Shown in pieces: positions 8,609 through 17,417 of a stretch of DNA of 64,000 nucleotides; within the stretch, counting starts at the first letter, position 1, and every line of letters begins with the position of its first letter. Made by a program: the position numbers and the translations under genes. Below the pieces are notes generated by a model. It saw only the letters and a program-made list of their open reading frames with translations. It had not been told where the DNA came from and searched no databases. The DNA lies in assembly GCA_000415965.1 (NCBI GenBank), contig KE356560.1:1870596-1934595 (forward strand), given 5' to 3'. The DNA is from Haloquadratum walsbyi J07HQW1. Its GTDB lineage: Archaea; Halobacteriota; Halobacteria; Halobacteriales; Haloferacaceae.

Positions 8609-9334
8609 TCATGCGACAGTCGCCGTGGATTCTGATGAGTCATATGCGTCATCAAAAAAGGCGACTTCGTGGGCAACCGCACGCTCAAACAATCGGGCAA
8701 CGCGGCGCTGACGACGGGGTGAGAGCGTCGGACCGACCGTGTCAAGTTGCTCTCGAAGCCACATGACAAATGTATTGAATCCACTATTGGCGTGGAGGTC
8801 AATCCATTCGCTGAAGTAAAACGCCTCGGGTGGATCCTCACATTCGCGGGTCGCCCATGAGAGATAAATCCACTCGACGGGCACTAACACAGCAAGTGTC
8901 TCAGCGTATCCACCCTGCTCTTTTGCGAGTTCAAGGAAGTCAATGAACGCTTCGGTCGTCTCTGTTCGCTCTGGATCATCCCAGCGAGCCGTTGAGACAT
9001 CAAGAGCCTCAAAAGAGCGCTCGAAGTAGTCATCTTCGTCATCGGTCACAACATCAAGAAATTCAATGAACTGTCGTTTCTCAGTCATCGTCGGTGCCTG
9101 TCCAACCGCATAACCGAGCACACCGACCAGTGTGTTAACGAAGACGTAGTCTTGAACAAGATACTGTGCCATTACAGTCTCCGCAAGCATGCCCGTACCC
9201 AATTCGTGTGTCATCTGATGCTCCGTTGCCTCGGTCCACGTCGGTTCAGATCGCTCGCGAAGCCAGTCGCTGAATCGCGCGTCATCGCGCTCCTCAGCGT
9301 ACATAGCAAAACTATCGGCGAGTTCGTTGCTCAT
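8609..9334 (-). CDS. TenA-like protein lacking the usual active-site Cys
   Basis: A 241-residue all-alpha protein of the TenA/thiaminase II superfamily. A longer frame adds 12 residues, but the ATG at 9334 overlaps the stop of the upstream TenA gene (ATGA), which fits coupled translation. The region aligned with the catalytic LYPCMQGY of its neighbour reads VLVPVEWIYL, so the nucleophilic Cys is replaced by Val. The conserved aromatic and acidic pattern (YLVQDYVFVNTLVG, FYFSEWIDLH) is kept. It may be a catalytically changed paralogue or a partner subunit of the adjacent TenA. A role in thiamine or pyrimidine salvage is inferred from the family only. Confidence 0.85.
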   Translation of the reverse strand: MSNELADSFAMYAEERDDARFSDWLRERSEPTWTEATEHQMTHELGTGMLAETVMAQYLVQDYVFVNTLVGVLGYAVGQAPTMTEKRQFIEFLDVVTDDEDDYFERSFEALDVSTARWDDPERTETTEAFIDFLELAKEQGGYAETLAVLVPVEWIYLSWATRECEDPPEAFYFSEWIDLHANSGFNTFVMWLREQLDTVGPTLSPRRQRRVARLFERAVAHEVAFFDDAYDSSESTATVA

Positions 9335-10002
9335 ATGTCCCACCCCTCCGTTGTGTAAGCCATCTCCCAAAATCGGTATTCGAGTTTAGCGCTCATGAGG
9401 AACGCCTCCTCCATCGCCTCACGCTCACCAGGGTATCGCTCCCAGCAGTCGTCGACAAACCTTCGTCCCCACGCAACATCTTCGCGGAATTCCTCGCTGG
9501 TATATGTGTCAATAAAGGGCGTATACTCATGGGTGCCATCGGTCAACTCAGCCATATGATCAGCGATATCAAGATACCCCTGCATACAGGGATACAGTGC
9601 CGCAGCGATTTCGGCGATGCTGCCCTCATAGGCTGTTCGCAACAGAAAATTTGTATAGGCAACGCAGGTGGGGGCTTTCGCCGTGGCTTCGAGTTCCTCC
9701 TGTGAGATGCCATAATCGGCTGCAAACGAGCGGTGGAGATCCATCTCAGTCTCAAGGATGGTATGTGCGACATCCAGCAAGGCTGTCATCCGCATCTCCT
9801 CGCGAGCTTTGGTGCCAGCGAGCGCCCATAATCGGGCGTAATCCTGCAAATAGCGATAATCCTGTTTCACCCAGTGTTCGAACGCTTCGCGATCAAGCGT
9901 CCCATCGGCAAGTTCGACGACGAACGGATGTGTTTTTTGAGCCTGCCAGATCGATTCGCCTGCATCAAGAAGGTGGTCGCTACCAGAGGAGCTCATAATC
10001 AA
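9331..10002 (-). CDS. tenA: TenA family protein (aminopyrimidine aminohydrolase/thiaminase II type)
   Basis: A 223-residue all-helical protein with TenA signatures. It has an N-terminal THPFVVELADGTLDREAFEHW, the substrate-pocket YRYLQDYARLWA, CVAYTNFLL, and the active-site Cys139 in ALYPCMQGY, followed by a C-terminal LEYRFWEMAY. TenA-C enzymes hydrolyse aminopyrimidine breakdown products of thiamine so that HMP can be reused. It is the first gene of a two-gene operon, and the second gene overlaps by four bases. I saw no thiamine riboswitch upstream; the region holds a (CCCCAA)n tract instead. The substrate has not been shown. Confidence 0.9.
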   Translation of the reverse strand: MIMSSSGSDHLLDAGESIWQAQKTHPFVVELADGTLDREAFEHWVKQDYRYLQDYARLWALAGTKAREEMRMTALLDVAHTILETEMDLHRSFAADYGISQEELEATAKAPTCVAYTNFLLRTAYEGSIAEIAAALYPCMQGYLDIADHMAELTDGTHEYTPFIDTYTSEEFREDVAWGRRFVDDCWERYPGEREAMEEAFLMSAKLEYRFWEMAYTTEGWDI

Positions 10003-10675
10003 ACCGTATCACTGCCAAATAATAAATGACTGCTCTCATTGGGTTTTCTCCCGTCGAGTCTGGTATTTCCTGGCGTCTCTCCCAGAGGCAGAGTCAACTC
10101 AACAGTGCTCAGTCGGATGAGACAGAACTTGTCGGTGTTCACAATCCCCAACCCCAACCCCAACCCCAACCCCTTCACTCGGAAGTTGGCTCTGAGCGCA
10201 GAATGAATATCCTCCGGCGTCACTGTCTCTAAATTCACCCCTGTACCCTGGGCAAACTGAGCATTCTTCACATGTGATTGTGATTCGTTTTCCATCCTCA
10301 ATAAGGAGCAAAGTCTGGATACGCCACGAAACCACCCAGAGCACAGATCGGGCGAGAGGAGTCCAAAGTGGCATCATCATGAGTGATCACGAGTAGTTGC
10401 ACCGAAATCGAAGTCGAAGTTGAAGTTGGCTTTCTCAGATAATCTCTTTGTGTCATCATGTACTCAGTTGGTATCTTGGAGAGACGTTGCGAAGGTATCT
10501 GGTTTTATGACTATCAGTTTCTGTGGGACAAACTCAAGATAGCGTCCCACTTTGTAGCAAGGAAATAACTCATATATAGGATCCCAGAGTGAACTGGACG
10601 ATAGTGGCAGATTTTGAGAGTGCGGTCAGTCATATTCATCACGGATGAAAACAATCGCGTGAGGAGAGAATCAGC
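10003..10675. other. Intergenic region with a hexanucleotide repeat
   Basis: The gap between the tenA pair and the PqqB-like gene. On the minus strand a short stretch with CEECSVCPGYRGEF (around 10250-10290) hints at a lost zinc-finger protein, but frames break quickly. The (CCCCAA)n tract at 10146 is the only clear structure. Confidence 0.35.
10146..10173. repeat. (CCCCAA)n hexanucleotide tandem repeat
   Basis: Four perfect CCCCAA units plus CCCC. It lies between genes, upstream of the tenA pair, and belongs to a set of hexanucleotide tracts spread over the window. Confidence 0.9.
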
Positions 10676-11536
10676 GTGAAAGTGAAACTGCTTGGAACAG
10701 TTCAAGACGGAGGCGTTCCACACATGGGGTGCAGTTGCGAACTCTGTGAGTCCGCCCGGAAGAACTGTAAGAACCGAATGTACGTTGCGGCGCTGATGTT
10801 GAAAGAGTGTGGTGAGGAATATTCCACCAGATATCTAATCGATGCGACCCCTGATATCAGATATCAGATCGGAGGAGGGATGCTGGACGGGGTATTTCTC
10901 TCACATGGGCACCTCGGACATACCGCTGGACTTCCGTTTTTCGGCAGAGAGTCGATGGATACCGATAATTTATCTGTATACTGCACTGCGGACATGAAGG
11001 AGTATATAATGAATAATGAGCCATTCAAACTGCTCGCTGAGAGAGGACACATACGGTTACATGAAACGCGAGACGGAGAGAGAATTAAGATAATCTCCAA
11101 GTCTAAGTCTGAGTCTAAGTTTGAGTCTGGGTCTGGGTCTGGGTCTGGGTCCGGGTCTGTGGAATTCCGGCAGGTGGCTCATAGATGTCTCAATACCGAT
11201 ACGGTATCGTTCATGATACGCGGATCAAAGCGGACACTGTACTATCTGAGTGATATCGATGAGTGGACAGAAAACGCCCTCGACAACGTCAGAGCGGCTG
11301 ACATCGCTATCGTTGACGGGACGTTTTATAACAGGGATGAGATAGACAGATATGATGAGGTACCACATCCATGCATCAAAAAAACGATTGAGCTCACTGA
11401 GGACTTCGAGACCGATATCAAATTTACCCACCTCAACCATACAAACCCAGCACTCCGTGAGGACTCACAGGAGCGAAGGGAAATTCAAAACCGTGGCTTT
11501 CAGGTTGTTAAAACGGGCATGGAGATAACACTGTAG
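10676..11536 (+). CDS. PqqB-like metallo-beta-lactamase-fold protein
   Basis: A 286-residue protein starting at GTG 10676. The N-terminus KLLGTVQDGGVPHMGCSCEL with a following Cys is the hallmark of PqqB-like MBL-fold proteins. The metal site reads LSHGHLGHTAGL, an HxHxGH rather than the usual HxHxDH of hydrolytic MBL enzymes. YYLSDIDEW and FTHLNHTNP near the C-terminus are the later conserved motifs. Residues about 142-161 are a Ser/Gly/Glu/Lys low-complexity insert encoded by a hexanucleotide repeat. No other pqq genes are nearby, so PQQ synthesis is not supported; PqqB-like hydrolase or oxygenase activity remains open. Confidence 0.85.
   Translation: MKVKLLGTVQDGGVPHMGCSCELCESARKNCKNRMYVAALMLKECGEEYSTRYLIDATPDIRYQIGGGMLDGVFLSHGHLGHTAGLPFFGRESMDTDNLSVYCTADMKEYIMNNEPFKLLAERGHIRLHETRDGERIKIISKSKSESKFESGSGSGSGSGSVEFRQVAHRCLNTDTVSFMIRGSKRTLYYLSDIDEWTENALDNVRAADIAIVDGTFYNRDEIDRYDEVPHPCIKKTIELTEDFETDIKFTHLNHTNPALREDSQERREIQNRGFQVVKTGMEITL
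11099..11158 (+). repeat. Coding hexanucleotide tract (AAGTCT/GAGTCT/GGGTCT)n
   Basis: About ten degenerate six-base units inside the PqqB-like gene, encoding alternating Ser with Lys, Glu or Gly. The downstream half is purer (GGGTCT) than the upstream half, suggesting recent expansion on one side. The unit length keeps the frame. Confidence 0.9.
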
Positions 11537-11633
11537 GAGAGAGTCCACCTGAAGTGATGAGACAGAGAGATAGACCGCACGCAAAATACATCACAGAAGT
11601 TACTGATGAACTCTGGAGAAAATAATGTCTACT

Positions 11634-13260
11634 TGATATCCTTCTGCGTTTAAAGACGCAGGAATCCCAAGCGTGGGGATATTAACATCGACAGTCTACC
11701 GCCTCTGTCTGCGGTTGGAATCCGCAGGAGAGGTCGCACAGGTAGACTCCTGGCTGTGCCAACCAACCGGTACACCTATCCCCGGACAACTGCCCGGAAG
11801 ACTCGGAGTTACTTTCATCGTCGCTGTTTATATCGAGACGGATGTTCTCCGCCCCATTCACATCCGCATTGAACGCATCATTGTGTTCGTCGCACACGTA
11901 CAGACCACGTTCAACCCGCTAATTCTCATCTGTATCTGTTTTCCCGCACACGCAACACGTCTGAGTGGTATCGCGTTCGTCTACTTCGTTCACTTCAATA
12001 TCTTCCACTTTCGCCTTGTACGTGAGAATCTTCCTGAAGCGGTCGAACGCCCACCCGTGCAAGTCGAGGTTGCCGTGCCAGTTTTTCGCCTCACCATCGC
12101 TGTCTTCACGCACTCCCTCCAACTCACCAATATTGATTCGACCAACCTGTGTTTTAATACACTGCTCAACGATGTGCTTGCTGAGACTGAAAAGAAGTGG
12201 CTGCAGCGTGCACTCCATTTCGCATGGAGCCGGGTTGCTCGCTTGCCGCTTGAGTCGTCGCAGTGAGCGATTTCTTTCGGGAAGTAGTACCCGTCTTGTT
12301 TCAGCCGGGTGCCCGGATACAATTCGGCTTCTTCGGTACTGTACAACGGCGGCGAAATTGCAGATTCCAAGGTCGATGCCAGCGGTCTCATTACCGGGAC
12401 ACCGGAAGCGTCTGGGGTTTCAATCTCGTCTTTGCAGACGATGCGAAGCTCCCAGCGACCTTTCGTACGGGTGGAGACAGCACGTACCTGTTGGGCGTTC
12501 TCAACAGTCGCGTCAAGCCGGGTTTCGTATTCGACCAGCAGATACTCCCACGCTTTCGGGCGTTGTTTGGGTTTTGCGCCTTTGCTGAGGCGAATCTTGT
12601 TGTGTTTTTGATCGTGGTTGAAACCCGTTCCGTTTCCATGTCACCGTGCTACGGGGGTGTTCTTCGTGAACACGATTGCCGTCTTGGTCGGAGTAGTTGC
12701 GTTTGCGGTAGCCCGGCGGGTTCGCACGATCATCGGAGTTGCGTTTCTGATCCCACGAGTGAAAGCTTTCAGCAAGCTCCTCCAGAACTCGCTGACTGGA
12801 CTGTGAGTGCAGTTCTTTGTATTTTGGATGGGTCTTCAGCTCGCGTTTCAAGTCTTCATGATCGGGAATCCCGCCGGTTTCGTCGCAGACGTTGCGGGCA
12901 TGGTAGTTGGCAACGTCGTGAGACTACATCGCACGGGCTCTCAGACGCCGTCTGAGAACGTTCCAGAGTTTGCTGGCACTCTACCCATGTCGGTTGAGCG
13001 ACCCTGCAACCCGTGAGTGGTTGCAGATTTTCGCTTGGTGGGGACGGTGAACTTCTAGCATCGTGTGAAGTGCCTCTACAGCCGTTTATAATAGGTTAAA
13101 TTCCAAAGGTTGTGGTTGGCGTTGAATATCCAGCCGTGGTGTAGCCGGTGGGTTGATCATCGGAGTGTCGGCTTCATGACCCGCCTGTTCGGTCCTCGGT
13201 TCCGAGTTGCAGTCGGAACACCCGCACGGGAAGGCGGGTGTATTCGCCTCGAATTGCTAT
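11634..13260 (-). mobile_element. Decayed IS605/IS1341-type element with tnpB only
   Basis: A minus-strand element whose single gene is a frameshifted tnpB. The right end near 11634-11684 has a hairpin (CCTTCTGCGTT/AGACGCAGGAAT) followed by CCCAAGCGTGGGG. The left end near 13200-13260 carries GC-rich palindromic DNA (CCCGCACGGGAAGGCGGG). No tnpA is present, as in IS1341-type elements. Borders are approximate. Confidence 0.75.
11682..13061 (-). pseudogene. tnpB: TnpB-like protein, multiply frameshifted
   Basis: Starting from the ATG at 13061 (MLEVHRPHQAKICNHS), the minus strand reads as a complete haloarchaeal TnpB in several frames. The order is ELKTHPKYKELHSQSSQRVL, then NRVHEEHPRSTVTWKRNGF, the RuvC start AGIDLGICNFAAVVYST, RLHAKWSARCSHFF, RINIGELEGVRED, the zinc ribbon TCCVCGKTD with a second CDEH half, and AFNADVNGAENIRLD. 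It ends in WLAQPGVYLCDLSCGFQPQT. At least four frame changes separate these blocks. This is a different TnpB lineage from the one at 3800. Not functional as it stands. Confidence 0.85.
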
Positions 13261-13309
13261 AAATTCAGTATACCCTCATTCTCAGTTTCAAACGAAGAGG
13301 TCACTGACA

Positions 13310-13369
13310 AGCCCCACCCTCAACGAGCGAGCCAGTTCCGATGAGCGAAGTAGGGTGGGGGGGAGTTGA
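13310..13369. repeat. Solo IS200/IS605-type hairpin
   Basis: AAGCCCCACCCTCAACGAGC and GAGCGAAGTAGGGTGGGG form a stem that matches the right-end hairpin of the element at 3392. No transposase sequence is attached. It lies just past the left end of the second tnpB element and about 240 bases before the DUF6498 gene. Confidence 0.65.
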
Positions 13370-13609
13370 CGGGACGGTCTAAGTGCCAACTTTGGCTGTA
13401 ATCAGAGTACTTAGAGGCACCGGAGCGGTCGTCTTGGTGTTTCCTATCTATATTGAATCGAACTGTTGGGGATCGGCGTCGACACGGTTTGAAGTTCCTG
13501 ATTGCACAACCCACGACAGCGGTGTAGGCATCCAGGTTAGTGATATTCATACTCTCTGTCAAAAGTTATTTTCACAGCGGAGTCTGAGCTAGAAATCGAA
13601 TGGAAACAG

Positions 13610-14782
13610 GTGCATGTGATTCGACCTGACGGTCCGACACGCATCGTGCGGGCTATCTTAGCCAATCTCGTCGCTGTCGTCGGTGTCGCTGTGCTTGGAT
13701 GGTCGGTCGGCGCATTACTGATTGTCTACTGGGTGGAAGCAGCCGTCGTCACGGTCCGAGGAGCGTTCCAGGGCTTATTCGCACAGCGTCAACCGGAGGA
13801 TACTGCACTCACATCCCTCCCTGGGCAGTCATGGGATGAAAAACGCGGTGGTGTCTCGTTTGGACCACTTCCACCGATTTATCCCCGCAACATCCACGTT
13901 GTCCTCAGCGGAATCTTGGCGATGCTTATTTTCTGGCCAATCGCTGGCGCGGTTGTGGTTGTCGCTGTCGAGTCGAGTTCTGGGGGAATCCCCGCCGGGA
14001 GTCTCGCGCTCGCAGTGCTCGGTGTGATTGCCAGCCACGTCGTCGGGATTGTCGAGTATTTTTGGACCACACAGTACACAGATTGGTCCGTTCGATCAGC
14101 AATGCCTGGAAGCTACGTAGTTGGCGTATTCATCCTCGGGATCGGTGGGCTCTCCGCGCTCGACGCGAGCGGACGGGCTGCGCCAGTGGGAGTATTGATT
14201 GCCGCGACCACAGTCAAACTCCTTGTCGATCTCTCTCGAGGTGCACTCGGATTCGGCTTGCGCAGTAGCCCGAGTCCCGTCGACTGGGCGGACGAATCAC
14301 TCGAACAGCAGGTACCAGACGGCGACCCAACCGCAGTGTTCGAAACAGACCGTCGAAGTCTCCTCGTCAGAGCGCCGGCACTGACCCCATTGGTTCTGAT
14401 GGCGCCACCATACGCTATCCTCCCGCTCCTCGCCGGGGTCATTGGATTATTTGTCGGTACACAGGCTGGGATACTGACACTCGGCGCTGCGGTCGCCCTG
14501 GTTGCCGGTGGTCGGGTTATCGGAGTTGACGTAAAACGCGGGCATCTGGAATACCGAGTGTACCACAACCAAGTTGTTGCCTACGATACCCTGCTTGAGG
14601 CGCCACAGTGGACAGTCCAACGAAAGACAATCGAGAACATCGCTATTGTGTCGAGCATATTTGATCCAATTCGTCCGGGAACACCGACCGTTGTTGTGTC
14701 GACGTATGGGGACGACCGGCGACTCTATGCGCTTGCACGTCCCACGGATTTTGTCGATACAATTCGCGGCGAGGACCGTTGA
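13610..14782 (+). CDS. DUF6498-type integral membrane protein
   Basis: A 390-residue membrane protein started by GTG 13610; a nearby ATG at 13600 runs into a stop. Two N-terminal helices with LLIVYWVEAAVVTVRGAFQ match the DUF6498 family. Four or more further helices follow, then a pair of helices around residues 255-310, and finally a soluble C-terminal part (GVDVKRGHLEYRVYHNQ, ENIAIVSSIFDPI) that reads like a PH-like beta domain. The function of the family is not known to me. No operon partner is close by. Confidence 0.85.
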   Translation: MHVIRPDGPTRIVRAILANLVAVVGVAVLGWSVGALLIVYWVEAAVVTVRGAFQGLFAQRQPEDTALTSLPGQSWDEKRGGVSFGPLPPIYPRNIHVVLSGILAMLIFWPIAGAVVVVAVESSSGGIPAGSLALAVLGVIASHVVGIVEYFWTTQYTDWSVRSAMPGSYVVGVFILGIGGLSALDASGRAAPVGVLIAATTVKLLVDLSRGALGFGLRSSPSPVDWADESLEQQVPDGDPTAVFETDRRSLLVRAPALTPLVLMAPPYAILPLLAGVIGLFVGTQAGILTLGAAVALVAGGRVIGVDVKRGHLEYRVYHNQVVAYDTLLEAPQWTVQRKTIENIAIVSSIFDPIRPGTPTVVVSTYGDDRRLYALARPTDFVDTIRGEDR

Positions 14783-15036
14783 GCTAGCGCCCTGGGCATC
14801 CGTCTCAGATTGTCATCAGGACATATCCAGTATCACGCATGCTGACGTGAATCAGAAAGTAAGTCATGATCTTCATTGATATTTTCGTAATCGTACTTCA
14901 CATCTCGCCGATTGTGGATTCGTCATTTACTGTACTTTCTCTGCCGACGGACCAGGTGAGTGTACAATCTTGCCTATAATGAAACCCTTCAGTAATAAAC
15001 ACCCACCCCACATGGCAGTAGTTAAATTACTCACAG

Positions 15037-16056
15037 CTATAGATCCATATCTCTGATAGACGCGATGATGTCCTCAACATCTGGGAGGACCTCATTTTCC
15101 ATTGAACGGGCAAATGGGATTGGGACATCCGGGATTGCAAGCCGATCGATATTATCGACGACAGTTGGATCGTGTTCAACGACTCTGGAAATCACTTCAC
15201 CAGTAACCCCATATGACTGGTAATCTTCATCAACGACAAGTAGATTTCCGGTCTTTTTGACTGATGAAATGACTGTTTCTTCATCTAGTGGGACGAGTGT
15301 TCTAAGATCAACAACCTCAGCCTCGATCCCATTATCCGAAAGCTGGTTCGCTGCTTCCAGTGCACGATGGACATGCAGACCCAAAGTAACAATTGTCACA
15401 TCCTCCCCGTCACGCTTGACATCAGCTTCGCCGAATGGTAATAGATAATCCGCCTCAGGAACAGCTGTCTTCGCCCCCTCTGGTGCTGGAAGCCAATCAA
15501 TACCCATCAGACGTTTATGAAAGAGATAAACGACAGGATCATTATCACGAATTGCATTGTGCATTAACCCTTTAGCGTCATACGCTGTTGATGGGACGAC
15601 AACTTTCATTCCAGGAAGATGTGAAAATGTCGCATACAGTGTCTGGGAGTGCTGTGCCGCGTCATTATATGTCCCACCAATGCCGGCTGTTAATACCATT
15701 GGAACACTGGTATTACCCCCACTCATGTACGTGTTTTTCGCCATGAGATTATATATTTGATCCATCCCAACCCCAAAGAAATCAACAAACATCAATTCAG
15801 CTATTGGTCGCATTCCCTCCATCGCAGCACCGACTGCTGCCCCGATATATGCTGTTTCACTAATCGGAACGTCCATGATTCGATCACGATCGAATTCATT
15901 GAGTAACCCATCAGTTGAATCAAATATTCCACCATAATCCGCTACATCCTCACCCATGTAGAAAACCTCCTCATCCTCACGCATTTCATGAGCGACTGCA
16001 CTCACCATAGCGCGACTCATCTTCAGTTGCCGCTCTGTAGCCGTTTGCTGGCTCAT
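15037..16056 (-). CDS. acoB: 2-oxoacid (acetoin/pyruvate-type) dehydrogenase E1 component, beta subunit
   Basis: A 339-residue protein matching the beta chain of thiamine-diphosphate-dependent E1. It has EVFYMGEDVADYGGIFDST, PISETAYIGAAVGAAMEGMR, the ring-contacting EIMFVDFFGVG-like segment (LMFVDFFGVGMDQI), HSQTLYATFSHLPGMKVVVP, and the C-terminal transketolase domain with VVDLRTLVPLDEET. With the alpha subunit it forms the alpha2beta2 enzyme that decarboxylates a 2-oxoacid or acetoin and passes the acyl group to an E2 lipoyl protein. Its ATG overlaps the alpha-subunit stop, showing coupled translation. No E2 or E3 gene is in the window, so the complex must use subunits coded elsewhere. Confidence 0.92.
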   Translation of the reverse strand: MSQQTATERQLKMSRAMVSAVAHEMREDEEVFYMGEDVADYGGIFDSTDGLLNEFDRDRIMDVPISETAYIGAAVGAAMEGMRPIAELMFVDFFGVGMDQIYNLMAKNTYMSGGNTSVPMVLTAGIGGTYNDAAQHSQTLYATFSHLPGMKVVVPSTAYDAKGLMHNAIRDNDPVVYLFHKRLMGIDWLPAPEGAKTAVPEADYLLPFGEADVKRDGEDVTIVTLGLHVHRALEAANQLSDNGIEAEVVDLRTLVPLDEETVISSVKKTGNLLVVDEDYQSYGVTGEVISRVVEHDPTVVDNIDRLAIPDVPIPFARSMENEVLPDVEDIIASIRDMDL

Positions 16057-17117
16057 TAGTCATCACCTCGAATTACGTTATCAGTATTTTCACCGCCAGT
16101 AACGCCTTCCTCGGGATTGCTAAACATGTCTGTGTACGCCTCCTCTGGATCTGGTTTTGGTTGGCTTTTCGCCCATTCAATTGCCTCTTCGACGCGATTT
16201 TGTGCTTGTGAGCGCATCTGTTCAATCTTATCAGAAGCCACGCCTTGCGATTCTAAATCGTTCTTTATTCGGGTAATTGAGTCACGTGCATTTGCCTGTT
16301 CGATATCATCATCTGGACGATAGCCCTCTGCATCACCCATGAAGTGTCCCATTCGTCGGTGTACTTGCACCTCGAGTAAGCTTGGTCCACTCCGATCTCG
16401 TGCCCTCCCAATAGCATCAGCAGCCGCTTGATATATTTCGATTGCATCATCTTTGTCAACGCGATACCCAGGAAGATCGAATCCATTAGCCCGATTTGAC
16501 CCATCACTCACATCCGTAACGCGACCTTTCGGCATGCTGATAGCCCAGTCATTATCTTCAATCACGAATACCACCGGAAGATTCTGGACAGATGCAAAGT
16601 TGAGTGATTCAAGAAATGCTCCCTGGTTGATCGCGCCTTCACCAATAAACGCCACAGCGACACTGTCTTTCCCTCGTTTTTTTGCTGCAAGACCTGCACC
16701 GACAGCAGGTGGACAACCCTCTGCGATAATACCGCTGCAAGCAAAGCCAACGTTTGGATCATATAGGTGCATATGACCGCCCTTTCCTCCTGAGAGACCA
16801 GTTTCCCGACCAAAGATTTCCGCTGTCATTCGCTTTAGATTGACGCCCTTCGCAATAGCAATGTGATGTGGACGGTGTGGTGCAGTCACGGTATCATCGT
16901 CATCAAGATGCTGACAAATCCCAGCACCAGATGCTTCATGACCAGCTGCTAAATGTAACTCACCAGGTATTGGTCCGGCACTGATATCGAATGAAGGCTG
17001 CTTTCCTTCGAGGTACTCCTCCCGAAGTCTCTCCTCATAGTGCCGAGCAGTCACCATATTGGAGTACATCTCCTTCATTTGAGTAACGCCAACTATTGCC
17101 ATGATTTGATCTAACAT
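16056..17117 (-). CDS. acoA: 2-oxoacid (acetoin/pyruvate-type) dehydrogenase E1 component, alpha subunit
   Basis: About 353 residues when started at ATG 17117 (MLDQIMAIVGVTQ). The open frame continues to 17189 but that extension is Cys- and hydrophobe-rich and unlikely; ATG 17102 is an alternative. The thiamine-diphosphate binding motif is GEGAINQGAFLESLNFASVQ...NN-like (FVIEDNDWAIS). The phosphorylation-loop region GHFMGDAEGYR and the GGKGGHMHLYD motif are typical of acetoin- and branched-chain-type E1 alpha chains. It is the first gene of the acoA-acoB operon. The substrate (acetoin, pyruvate or branched-chain oxoacid) cannot be fixed from sequence. Confidence 0.92.
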   Translation of the reverse strand: MLDQIMAIVGVTQMKEMYSNMVTARHYEERLREEYLEGKQPSFDISAGPIPGELHLAAGHEASGAGICQHLDDDDTVTAPHRPHHIAIAKGVNLKRMTAEIFGRETGLSGGKGGHMHLYDPNVGFACSGIIAEGCPPAVGAGLAAKKRGKDSVAVAFIGEGAINQGAFLESLNFASVQNLPVVFVIEDNDWAISMPKGRVTDVSDGSNRANGFDLPGYRVDKDDAIEIYQAAADAIGRARDRSGPSLLEVQVHRRMGHFMGDAEGYRPDDDIEQANARDSITRIKNDLESQGVASDKIEQMRSQAQNRVEEAIEWAKSQPKPDPEEAYTDMFSNPEEGVTGGENTDNVIRGDD

Positions 17118-17417
17118 TAAAGATAATAACATAAATAATATTGGATAGCTTTGAACACAATAGTAATCAGAGCACTTCGTCATACTCATTGATTCCCGAA
17201 TGAGTCGTTAGGACGTGCCTGCAGCGCACACTAAGCAATCTGATCATCGTTTTAGATGTCACTCCAATGTCAGTCATCAAAACCCAGTACGGGGGGTGCA
17301 TAGATAACGAAAAGAAACTGGACGGCTTTCAGGATGAGAGCATTAGAAACCAACGCCGAATTGGACCCACATTATGAGCATTGCTGGATACTCTCTTATC
17401 GTTGAGACGAATTCGAC

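Noticed and set aside
9999-10301. Minus-strand frame crossing the (CCCCAA)n tract
   Set aside because: The repeat yields a Gly-Leu run and both sides lack a recognisable domain. It overlaps the tenA start and is likely accidental.
12263-12955. 230-residue plus-strand open frame
   Set aside because: It lies opposite the frameshifted tnpB, whose minus-strand blocks match TnpB motifs; the plus-strand frame is its shadow.
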